From assembly GCA_029856445.1 (NCBI GenBank), contig JAHQWY010000070.1, positions 1 through 13,466 on the forward strand: 13,466 bases of DNA, in the 5' to 3' direction. The notes beneath the pieces are model-generated. The model made no database searches, had not been told where the DNA came from, and saw only the letters and a program-made list of their open reading frames with translations. Positions 6,201 to 13,437 of this stretch are shown here, one piece after another. Every line of letters begins with the position of its first letter. The first letter of the stretch is position 1. Source of the DNA: Promethearchaeia archaeon. GTDB taxonomy: Archaea > Asgardarchaeota > Lokiarchaeia > Sigyniarchaeales > SOKP01. The translations under genes and the position numbers were made by a program.

Positions 6201-8426
6201 TTAGGCTATTTTTCTATATTGGAATTCCCATGTCTTCCGAACATATAGAGCATCATTTATAGTATCATACACTATAGCTCTCTCACTCAAGCCACCTGTA
6301 TCTTCTGCTTCAATCACAATATCTAAAGAATTTAATTCTTTCTTAACGACGTCTAAATTTTCTTGATAAGTCATGTCATAATCTAGGAATAATTTACCGC
6401 CTCCAACAATGAGGGCACTAATATTTGATTCTTTAGCACCATTATATAATAAATTGTTAAATAAATCTTTTACAGATGTATCAGCAAATGTGTGAGGAAA
6501 TAATAAATGATAACCTTGTTTTGATGCTGAAGAATTAGGTAATGATATATGCGACATACCAAAGATGTTATTTATGGGATCCTTTAGAATAAGGCATATG
6601 CTTGAACCTAATCCTTGAACAGAAAATTTGGTGGCATTAGTGTCTTTATCAAAGGAATTGATTAAGCTGTAATATCCCATAGGGATCACATATTCTTTCT
6701 TATTATTAGCTTTCTCAACCCTATCATATCTTTTTTCATCAAAAGGAGCAATATAGTTCTCTCCTTCTTTTCTAAGTTCAATCTCTTTTGAATTATTGTT
6801 AATTTGGATTTCTCTTTGTATTATTTGACGAGAATATTGTCCTACCTGATTCAGTCGATCTTGTAATTGTCTTTCTTTTTGTTCTATTACTTGTTCTCGC
6901 TTTTCTAATCGATCCCATAATTGATTAAATCTTTTTGTCTTATCATCAACTTCGAATTCTTTTTCCCTTGCATTTCTATAAAGTCTCTGTATGTTTTTTC
7001 TTCGCTTTTCCAATCTTTTCATTTCTCTTTCGAGGAAAATAGATTGTTGTTCAAGTGTTTCTTCTCGTTTCTCTAAAAGCAATTCTTTTAAATTAAGTTC
7101 TTCTTCTCTTTGTGTTATTAATCTCTCTCTTTCTTCAATTTGAGGAATCCTTTTTCTCTCTAAAGGCTTAGTGTTAGCACTAGTACTTACCTTTTTCTTT
7201 TTATGTGAAGTGATATCATTTCCATTATTAACAACTATCCCTGTAATTCTTAATTCAGCAGGTTTTATTTTCTTATTTTGTGGAAGTTTGTGAGATTTGG
7301 TGTTTTCTTGGGTATAAGATTCTATTTTTATTTCCTTATCCAGATTTCTTGCTTCTAATTCTTTTTTGAAATCAAGAACTTTAATTGGTTTATATTCAAC
7401 TTGATTTTCAAGATTTGGTGCCCTAAGCTCGATTATATTAGCTTTTTCAACTATTTCAGACAAATATTTTTTTCCCATAAAGATTCTTTGATTGTTATTA
7501 TCTAAAGATTTCCTATCTTGTCTTGCTTCTTGACTTTGGAATGAATTATATATTTTTCGTTTAAATTCTTCATCCATGGAAGATAGATTTTTTATATAGA
7601 ATCTATCCCTAATACTAATTGTTTCAAAACACGTTCTTTTAGGAGCAAATGTTTCTGAACCTCCTAATATTAATAAACCACCATTACGCAACCGAGATTC
7701 CAAAACATTCATTAATTTTTCTCGAGCATATTGATTTATATAGATAATAAAATTCCGACAAAAAATTACATCATATTTTTCATTAATACTATGTCTCTTT
7801 ATTATATCTTCTTGAAGAAACTTAATTTTTGCTCTGATTCTTTTATCAATAAGATATTTTGGTCCTAGTTCAGTATGTCTCTTCGAAAAATATGTATTTA
7901 ATAAAAATTTTGGTGTTTCATGTATAGCATATTCTCCATAAATTCCTTCCTTTGCCAATTTTAAAGCGTTTTTATCTATATCAGAAGCCGTTATTTCAAA
8001 ATCTGGAAAATTTTTATTTAAACTTCTGATTTGATCTAATATTATGGCAATAGAGTAAGGTTCGTCCCCCGTAGCGCATGGGGCTGACCATATTTTAAGA
8101 GGTCTTCTCAAACTTTCGACATATATTTTTATGAATTTTTCAAAACTTTCGAACACATTAAAATTTCTAAAAAAGTAAGTGTAATTAATCGTAAATTTAT
8201 CTAAAAATAAATCAACCTCTTCTGGATGCGAGTTAATATATGATATATACTGCTAATAATATTCTAAATTAAGATATTTCATTCTGTAATAAATTCTTTT
8301 TTCTAAAAAGCTCCTTTGATAATGCTCAAATATCATTCCAGTAGCTTTCTTTAGTTCAGTTATCAAGAGATCAATAGAGTTGGGATTGAGATCTGGTAGT
8401 GTTATATTATTACACCAATTATTCAA
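6201..8426 (-). CDS. CheR methyltransferase - coiled coil - CheD-like fusion, interrupted by one in-frame TAG
   Basis: Read from TTG 8426-8424 through TAG (codon 58), this encodes 741 positions. Residues 18-90 are the CheR N-terminal helical domain (ATGMIFEHYQRSFLEKRIYY, then after the TAG DKFTINYTYFFRN). Residues 91-280 are the SAM-dependent methyltransferase: IWSAPCATGDEPYSIAI is the SAM loop (GDEP rather than the usual GEEP), ASDID the ribose-binding acid, YDVIFCRNFIIYIN the catalytic-domain signature. CheR methylates glutamates of chemoreceptors. A basic linker follows, then a long heptad-rich coiled coil (about 425-555). Residues 600-735 are CheD-like (GLGSSICLILKDP, GMSHISLP, IVGGGKLF, EDTGGLSERAIVYD). 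CheD needs Thr, Cys and His; here they are Val603, Ser609 and His626, so deamidase activity is probably lost. An apparent GTG start at 8156 would begin mid-domain. No other chemotaxis gene is in the window. Confidence 0.85.
8253..8255 (-). other. In-frame TAG codon inside the CheR domain (possible pyrrolysine or readthrough site)
   Basis: The minus strand reads GAA TAT TAT TAG CAG TAT ATA around this point. The 57 codons before it and the codons after it match the CheR N-terminal domain in the same frame. The TAG falls where Salmonella CheR has a variable residue (the DDFGRYLSML region), likely a surface position on a helix. TAG is decoded as pyrrolysine in some archaea. A C-to-T change from CAG, a Tyr-codon mutation, or a sequencing error are simpler alternatives. 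Confidence 0.85.
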
Positions 8427-8450
8427 ATTTTTAGAAATTTTTTCTATTGC

Positions 8451-8458
8451 ATTATAAA
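8451..8458 (-). promoter_or_regulatory. TATA box for the CheR-CheD gene
   Basis: The minus strand reads TTTATAAT here; the TATAAT part begins 30 nt before the TTG at 8426. This matches the spacing of other leaderless genes in the window and supports a start at 8426 rather than 8156. The stretch 8427-8560 otherwise holds no coding signal that I could see. Confidence 0.45.
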
Positions 8459-8560
8459 TTAATAGATAATAAAATTTTGGGAAGAAAAATTTGTTATTGT
8501 TAGTGTAACAAAATTATCTTTAAAGATCGATATCATTTTGTGGTAAAAATTAAAGAATCT

Positions 8561-9310
8561 TTACGTAAGGGATATAAAACCCATTTTAACTAGATTTTTG
8601 CAAATTCTATATACTTTTATTTGTTCTACATTAAGTTCTTTGGTGATTTGGTTAATATTTTTTTTTCCATCTATATTTTCATATATTTTACATGAGATCT
8701 CTCCTGTTAAATAATGTTTTGGATTAATTTTCTTTTCAGTCGTAAAAACTGGGACAAAGTCATAATATTCAGGAAGACTTTCAACTTTTTCTGGTATATT
8801 TTCTAGTATTATACCATCTTCAATATTATCTTCAAAACTTTTCAACCAATCAAACACTTTATCATCATATTGAGCCTGCTCTTCTTTCTCCTCCTTTTCA
8901 ATATATTGCTCAATTATACTTTCAAATGATTTAAAACTGTTTAGTCTCCCATTCCAATTAATAATTTGATTATAATTAAAGTTTTTAAGAAAAAGGTTAG
9001 AAATTATTTTTAAAAATTTTTGTACATTCGCGAGCTCTGAATTATTATCATAAGTAGCGAGAAAAATCAAATCCGGAATGTTCGAATCTTTTAAAAAAGA
9101 AAGTTTTAGATTATTATTTTCTAATTTCAGCTCACTTATAGTTCCCAAATTCTCAAATGAATCAGAAAAAGAATTGAGAGCTGTAAAAAAACCCGATACC
9201 ATTATTAGGTTGTCTATCTCCGAAAACATATTATTAACATTAGAAGAATTAGAAAAACTTTTCGACAATAACGGTAATCCATCTTTTATAATCATAACGT
9301 CGCAAATCAT
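8561..9310 (-). CDS. Longin/roadblock-like domain protein with C-terminal winged helix (Asgard type)
   Basis: 249 residues, ATG start at 9310. Residues 1-115 follow the pattern of the longin-like proteins abundant in Asgard archaea: a first strand with a KDGLPLLSKSF turn, a VSGFFTALNSFSDSF helix, a LKLENNNLKLSFL hairpin, DLIFLATYDN strand and a long FLKIISNLFLKNF helix. In eukaryotes such domains regulate small GTPases and vesicle trafficking. A charged linker (about 130-190) leads to a predicted winged helix (195-249: IYENIDGKKNINQITKELNV, then VYRICKNLVKMGFI). The winged helix could bind DNA or protein. The assignment rests on sequence pattern, not on a search. A TATA box lies 27-28 nt upstream, implying a leaderless message. 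It precedes the CheR-CheD gene on the same strand by 134 bp, but that gene seems to have its own promoter. Confidence 0.65.
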   Translation of the reverse strand: MICDVMIIKDGLPLLSKSFSNSSNVNNMFSEIDNLIMVSGFFTALNSFSDSFENLGTISELKLENNNLKLSFLKDSNIPDLIFLATYDNNSELANVQKFLKIISNLFLKNFNYNQIINWNGRLNSFKSFESIIEQYIEKEEKEEQAQYDDKVFDWLKSFEDNIEDGIILENIPEKVESLPEYYDFVPVFTTEKKINPKHYLTGEISCKIYENIDGKKNINQITKELNVEQIKVYRICKNLVKMGFISLT

Positions 9311-9330
9311 TAATCTCAGTAAAACAGGTC

Positions 9331-9338
9331 ATATATAA
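9331..9338 (-). promoter_or_regulatory. TATA box for the longin-like gene
   Basis: The minus strand reads TTATATAT, beginning 28 nt before the ATG at 9310, consistent with a leaderless transcript. It lies in the 192-bp divergent region 9311-9502, which also contains AATATAATTATTA (about 9427-9439), a possible TATA element for the plus-strand gene at 9503. Confidence 0.45.
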
Positions 9339-9502
9339 TTAAAAAAATAAAACTGCTCAAAATTTACTAATCATATCTAAAAAATGGAAACTATTATCTA
9401 ATTATAATACTTCAGTGATATCAGAATAATATAATTATTAGTAAAAAAATCATCTGACTGAAAGTTCACATTAGGGCAGAATTTGTTGGTGAAAAAAAAA
9501 AA

Positions 9503-10252
9503 TTGAAGGCAGTTATTTTATGTGCTGGATTTGGAAAGCGAATGAAGCCCTATTCTAACACCTACCAGAAATCAATGATTCCTCTTCATGGAAAACCTAT
9601 ATTAGAATTTATTATAAATGGACTTGTTTTCGCAGGGTTTGAAAATATAATTATTGTTGTTGGTTATCGTAAAGAACAAATTATAGAATATTTTAAAGAA
9701 GGAGATAAATGGGGGATTAAAATTGAATATATAGAACAGAAAGAACTGAATGGTACAGGAGGAGCTTTACTAATTTGCGAGGATTTAATAAAGGAAGATC
9801 ATTTCTTTTTAACCTGGGGGGATATCCTAGTCTCCTATGACGTATATAAGGAAATTATTAATACATTCGAGAAAGAAGACCAAGACTTCATATTAACAAC
9901 AAATTTCATGGATGATCCCTATAAAGGAGCTGCCGTTTACTCTGAAGGAGATTATTGCATAGGCATAATAGAAAAACCTGGTAAAGGTAAATCTAACTCA
10001 AATCTTAATAACTGTGGTATTTTTATTTTTTCGAAAGAGATCTTCCCGGTATTAAAAAACCTAAAGCCATCAAAGCGGGGAGAAATTGAACTATCCGAGG
10101 CAATTAACTATGGAATCAATCAACGAAATTGGAAGGTCAGAATAGTTAAAATGGAAAAAGATCAGTTTCGTGGTGATTTTGGCAACATAAAGGTATATGA
10201 GCAAATGAATAAAGAAATTGACTGGTTAGAAGAATTTAACCGTTTAAGTTAA
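9503..10252 (+). CDS. Sugar-1-phosphate nucleotidyltransferase (RmlA/GlmU-N-like)
   Basis: 249 residues, a single Rossmann-like nucleotidyltransferase domain that joins an NTP to a sugar-1-phosphate. Visible motifs are MKAVILCAGFGKRMKP (1-16, the GxGxRM nucleotide loop), QKSMIPLHGKPIL (22-34, with Lys23), ELNGTGGALL (81-90), the metal-binding Asp107 in TWGDIL, and IIEKP (155-159). No left-handed beta-helix is attached, so there is no acyltransferase function. The nucleotide and sugar cannot be fixed from sequence; glucose-, mannose- or GlcNAc-1-phosphate are possible. The start is TTG, giving the canonical MKAVIL beginning; a GTG 14 nt earlier is out of frame across an A11 run. Its role is probably activated-sugar supply for glycans or protein glycosylation. 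Confidence 0.9.
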   Translation: MKAVILCAGFGKRMKPYSNTYQKSMIPLHGKPILEFIINGLVFAGFENIIIVVGYRKEQIIEYFKEGDKWGIKIEYIEQKELNGTGGALLICEDLIKEDHFFLTWGDILVSYDVYKEIINTFEKEDQDFILTTNFMDDPYKGAAVYSEGDYCIGIIEKPGKGKSNSNLNNCGIFIFSKEIFPVLKNLKPSKRGEIELSEAINYGINQRNWKVRIVKMEKDQFRGDFGNIKVYEQMNKEIDWLEEFNRLS

Positions 10253-10390
10253 TTTATTCAAGGTTAACATGAAAATATATCACAATCTACTATGTCTAAA
10301 ATTAATATTTGAATAAAAAACGGACTATTTAAAAAATATATATTGATGATAATGTTATATCATAATGATTACAAATTTTAATAATAAAAG

Positions 10391-10966
10391 TTGATAGATT
10401 TGAGTAGTGATAAGTATAAAAATCGATATTATTATAAAGAATCTTATGAAGCAGCTATAGGGACCTTTGCTACTGCTATTGTATTTCTTTTTGTTGCCAT
10501 TTTATCTTTATTTTTTAGAGCTTTTGATGTAGACTTTATAGGTCTTAAAGATTGGGGTTATTGGATGTTTATTCCTGCTTTTTTTATCTTTATTGGTGGA
10601 TTTCAGCAACTCTATAGAAATTATAAATATCAACAAGTAGTCAAAAATGCACTTATCCAGAGAAATTTTGAAGGAACTCATAAACTCGAACATATAGCAT
10701 TAGAAATTGGAATGAGACCCAAAGATATATTGCGCGTTTTGTTAGACCTACGTGCTAAGGGGACCGTTCAATATAGTTTTAACTCAGAAACAGGTGAGAT
10801 TGTTTTAGGTAAAGCAATTGTGTATTCACCAGCAAAAGAATATGTTCCCCCTACTAAAAAATTAGAAACTCCCTTACCGACAGAGGGAAAAAATTTTTGT
10901 GTTTATTGTGGACATAAATTAGAGGGAACTGGGAACTTTTGTCCTAATTGTGGATCAAATCTCTAA
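10391..10966 (+). CDS. Two-helix membrane protein with winged-helix and C-terminal zinc ribbon
   Basis: 191 residues, family not named. After a short polar N-terminus there are two hydrophobic helices (about 22-43 and 57-74), forming a hairpin with both ends probably in the cytoplasm. Residues 88-141 look like a winged helix (FEGTHKLEHIALEIGM, then KDILRVLLDLRAKGTVQYSF). A linker with PP and PLP leads to a zinc ribbon with CVYCGHKL (Cys170, Cys173) and CPNCGSNL (Cys184, Cys187). This membrane-anchor, winged-helix and zinc-ribbon arrangement suggests a membrane-tethered nucleic-acid- or protein-binding factor; that is inference. The start is TTG at 10391. An 11-T run immediately follows the stop. 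The 138-bp gap before it (10253-10390) holds only AT-rich promoter-like sequence. Confidence 0.75.
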   Translation: MIDLSSDKYKNRYYYKESYEAAIGTFATAIVFLFVAILSLFFRAFDVDFIGLKDWGYWMFIPAFFIFIGGFQQLYRNYKYQQVVKNALIQRNFEGTHKLEHIALEIGMRPKDILRVLLDLRAKGTVQYSFNSETGEIVLGKAIVYSPAKEYVPPTKKLETPLPTEGKNFCVYCGHKLEGTGNFCPNCGSNL

Positions 10967-10968
10967 TC

Positions 10969-10979
10969 TTTTTTTTTTT
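10969..10979 (+). terminator. Poly-T transcription terminator
   Basis: A run of 11 T residues begins two bases after the TAA of the zinc-ribbon membrane protein gene. A second T6 run follows within about 15 nt. Oligo-T tracts are sufficient terminators for archaeal RNA polymerase. Confidence 0.6.
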
Positions 10980-11010
10980 AATAAAATTTTTTACTTACTA
11001 TTAATTTAGC

Positions 11011-11017
11011 TATAAAG
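11011..11017 (+). promoter_or_regulatory. TATA box for the acyl-CoA synthetase gene
   Basis: TATAAAG lies 26 and 29 nt before two tandem GTG codons at 11037 and 11040, exactly where a leaderless start would be. Those GTGs are one base out of frame with the gene, which matters for the start problem described for the CDS. Confidence 0.45.
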
Positions 11018-11043
11018 GAAATAGGGTTTTTAATTAGTGGTGA

Positions 11044-12561
11044 TTAAAAATAACTACATGTGAAGATCGCGAGGGAAAATTTATTTCAGAAAAAGATATT
11101 AAAGAATCCAATATACCTTTTGATAGAGAAAACATCCCCTTTGAAGCATTATTTAATCCTCGAGCTGTAGTAGTAGTTGGGGTTAGTAAGGGAAGAGGTT
11201 GGGGAGGAGCACATTATTTAGAGACTTTTAAAGAATATGGATATCCTGGACCGGTTTATCCAGTTAATCCAAAATATGAAGGAGAAGAAATTGAAGGATT
11301 TAAAGTATATGGCTCTATTTCTTCTTTACCAGATGATCCGCCAATCGACTTAGGGATAATTGCAGTTCCAGCTAAAATCACACCACAGATTATCGAGGAA
11401 TTAGGAAGAAAAGGTGTTCTTTTTGCACACATATTTTCCAGCGGATATTCTGAACTTGGAGAAGAAGGAAAGCTAATTGAGCAAAAGCTTTTAGAAAAAG
11501 CAAAAGAAACCCATATAAGAATTCTTGGTCCTAATTGTATGGGGATCTATAATCCAAAAGGTCATATTGGCTTTACACATAGGCTTCCCCAAGTAAGCGG
11601 ACCTGTAGCTTTTATAAGTCAATCGGGAGGATTAGCTAGTATGCATTCACATATTGGGATATTTGGAGGTTATAATTTCTCAAAGGTAATATCCCTTGGT
11701 AATCAAATCGATATTGACTTAGTTGATTTCTTAAATTATTTCAGAACTGATCCAGATACTAAAATTATTTCTATGTATGTTGAAAATTTAAAGAGAAGTG
11801 GAAATAAGTTTGTGCAATTATTAAAAGAAACCACTAAGGATAAACCTGTTATTATCTGGAAAGGTGGTAAATTAGAAGCAGGTCATAGCGCAGTTAAAAG
11901 TCATACTGGTGGACTAGCTGGTAATATTAAACTATGGAAAGCAATGGCTCGTCAAACAGGTGCAATTCTCGTAAACAACTTTTTAGAACTAGTTGAAATG
12001 ATACAAACCTGTCTTATCTGTAAAATTCCTAAAGATAGGAATGTTGCCATCATAACAGGTGGAGGTGGACCTGCAGTCGAAATAACTGACGAGTGCGAAG
12101 CTTTTGGGCTTAAAATACCTAAGATAACGAAAGAATCTCAAAAAAAAATAATGGATTTTATCCCAGAAGTAAATTCAAACCTCTCAAATCCATTAGAATT
12201 TGGAGCGAATGGTGGTTATACTAATATGATAAAAGTCATGAAGATACTAAATGAAGAACCTCATTTATCCACCATATTGACTACAATTAATCCAGGATGG
12301 TATCCTTCGGAAAGAATAAATATAGAGGATGTAGTTAAAACCATAGCTAATACTATATCACAGGATTCAAATAAAAATATAATTAGCATATTTAATTCAT
12401 CCAGAGCCCGAAAAGAATCTATAGATTTAATAGATGAGTTTTACCAAAAAACCAGAGAATATAATATAATGGTTTATGATTCAGCTCAAGCTGCCGCTAA
12501 AAGTATTTATCGATTATGGAGTTACGGAGTTTATCTGAAAAATCGAGGATACAAAAAATAA
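11044..12561 (+). CDS. ADP-forming acyl-CoA synthetase, alpha subunit (CoA-binding and ligase domains)
   Basis: The enzyme interconverts acyl-CoA, ADP and phosphate with the free acid, CoA and ATP, conserving energy as ATP. The frame is open from 11044, just after TGA 11041-11043. The CoA-binding domain runs from about 11140 (FEALFNPRAVVVVGVSKGRG, YPVNPKYEGEEIEG, IRILGPNCMG) and the ligase domain follows (GPVAFISQSGGLASM; KSHTGGLAG, whose His codon 11902-11904 is the phosphohistidine site; ITGGGGPAVE). Calling the gene from the first ATG (11539) would cut off the whole CoA-binding domain, so I reject that start. No ATG, GTG or TTG lies in frame upstream. GTG codons at 11037/11040 would fit if one A of the A5 run at 11046-11050 were absent; otherwise a non-standard start such as ATA is needed. 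The ATP-grasp beta subunit is not in the window, so it is either separate or beyond the edge. Confidence 0.88.
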   Translation, partial: LKITTCEDREGKFISEKDIKESNIPFDRENIPFEALFNPRAVVVVGVSKGRGWGGAHYLETFKEYGYPGPVYPVNPKYEGEEIEGFKVYGSISSLPDDPPIDLGIIAVPAKITPQIIEELGRKGVLFAHIFSSGYSELGEEGKLIEQKLLEKAKETHIRILGPNCMGIYNPKGHIGFTHRLPQVSGPVAFISQSGGLASMHSHIGIFGGYNFSKVISLGNQIDIDLVDFLNYFRTDPDTKIISMYVENLKRSGNKFVQLLKETTKDKPVIIWKGGKLEAGHSAVKSHTGGLAGNIKLWKAMARQTGAILVNNFLELVEMIQTCLICKIPKDRNVAIITGGGGPAVEITDECEAFGLKIPKITKESQKKIMDFIPEVNSNLSNPLEFGANGGYTNMIKVMKILNEEPHLSTILTTINPGWYPSERINIEDVVKTIANTISQDSNKNIISIFNSSRARKESIDLIDEFYQKTREYNIMVYDSAQAAAKSIYRLWSYGVYLKNRGYKK

Positions 12562-12928
12562 TTGATTCGTTATTTTTAGATCTTAGAATTTTCTTCTCCA
12601 TTTCCTGATAATTTCTTCACATAAAAAAACCATAGATATTCTGGTAAAAATTACTGGTTATAAGTATTACTAATTTTAATTTGATATTTTTAAATTTTAC
12701 TTTTTGTCAAACTTGTGGAAATTTCAATAATTTTGAACTAGTTAAAGAACCTGCCCTCAAAATGTATATTTGTCGAATTAATACTAAACTATAAGGGGCT
12801 TTTATTTTAAATATGTAATTGCTGCAATATATATCAAATTATAATTTTCTCTGAGATGAAAAATTATTTCAAAAGGTTTTGTTAATAAATCATTTACTGA
12901 AATTTCAACTCTAAATAATCAAAGCTTA
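12562..12928. other. AT-rich intergenic region with no convincing gene
   Basis: 367 bp with several T-rich tracts soon after the acyl-CoA synthetase stop that could terminate it. One short plus-strand reading frame, TTG 12681 to TAA 12794 (37 codons), contains FCQTCGNFNNFEL and a later MYICRI, resembling half of a zinc ribbon. It lacks the fourth cysteine, so it may be a decayed remnant or chance. ATG 12856 opens only nine codons. I see no tRNA, hairpin array or other structure. Confidence 0.5.
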
Positions 12929-13339
12929 GTGAGATCAGAAAATTTAAACCAAATAGGTTCTCAGGGAAAAAATGATAATCATATTTCTGAACTCGTCTTA
13001 GAGTTATTTAACCATATCGAATCAAAAGATTCCTTTGATTTTATTTCTGATTTACTAATTACTTCTCTAAATATTTATAAAAGGAAATTTTCAGTTAGGA
13101 ATTATTCATTAAATCAGGAAAAGAAACTAAATTTTAATGATAAATTAGAAACTTATAATTTTGAGCAAAATATAACTGATACAACAACAGAATATCTTTC
13201 GATTTCAAATGATATTCATTGTATCTTATCTAATTGCCCCGATTTAACCATCAATCAAAAATTAGACTACTGTAATAGTCAAAGATATTTCATGAAATTG
13301 TATCTGAAAGAGATGGTAATTAAAATCAATGGAAAATAG
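12929..13339 (+). CDS. Hypothetical protein, TAG stop
   Basis: 136 residues from GTG 12929; no family recognised. It is Asn-, Ser- and Lys-rich and probably mostly helical (ISELVLELFNHIESKDSFDF; FISDLLITSLNIYKRKF; LDYCNSQRYFMKLYLKEMVI), with a polar middle (about 60-95). There is no signal peptide or membrane segment. The frame is open back to TGA 12857-12859, so the start is uncertain: the upstream in-frame residues have no ATG, and a GTG start is the only ordinary choice. It is the only gene here that ends in TAG, and an in-frame TAA follows three codons later (13349-13351). The composition matches its neighbours, but lack of homology makes it the least certain of the long ORFs. Confidence 0.55.
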   Translation: MRSENLNQIGSQGKNDNHISELVLELFNHIESKDSFDFISDLLITSLNIYKRKFSVRNYSLNQEKKLNFNDKLETYNFEQNITDTTTEYLSISNDIHCILSNCPDLTINQKLDYCNSQRYFMKLYLKEMVIKINGK

Positions 13340-13368
13340 TTAAAGATGTAAAAGAAATAAAAATTATT

Positions 13369-13437
13369 AAAAAAAAGTAAAGATATATGAACTATTTGTT
13401 ATTTTTTAGGTTTTAAGTCCTAAATAGAGCCAAATAG
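13369..13437 (-). terminator. Hairpin and T8 tract, probable terminator of a minus-strand gene
   Basis: CTATTTG (13392-13398) pairs with CAAATAG (13431-13437), and inside it TTTAGG (13405-13410) pairs with CCTAAA (13419-13424), leaving a symmetric 6+6 internal loop and an 8-nt apical loop. On the minus strand an 8-T run (13376-13369) follows. This fits the end of a transcript entering from the right edge. Confidence 0.4.

Noticed and set aside
6201..8156. CheR-CheD gene starting at GTG 8156
   Set aside because: This start lies inside the FFRNFNVF segment of the CheR family, and conserved CheR codons continue upstream in the same frame with a TATA box before 8426.
9489..9505. GTG at 9489 as start of the nucleotidyltransferase
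   Set aside because: It is out of frame across an A11 run, and TTG 9503 already yields the canonical MKAVIL start.
10346..10363. Inverted repeat ATGATA - 6 nt - TATCAT before the gene at 10391, as an operator
   Set aside because: Short AT-only symmetry is expected by chance in this composition, and no matching site occurs at another gene.
10344..10390. C/D-box guide RNA suggested by TGATGA at 10344-10349
   Set aside because: No CTGA box D or C'/D' pair follows at suitable spacing.
11539..12561. Acyl-CoA synthetase starting at ATG 11539
   Set aside because: This would remove the complete and well-conserved CoA-binding domain coded at 11140-11538.
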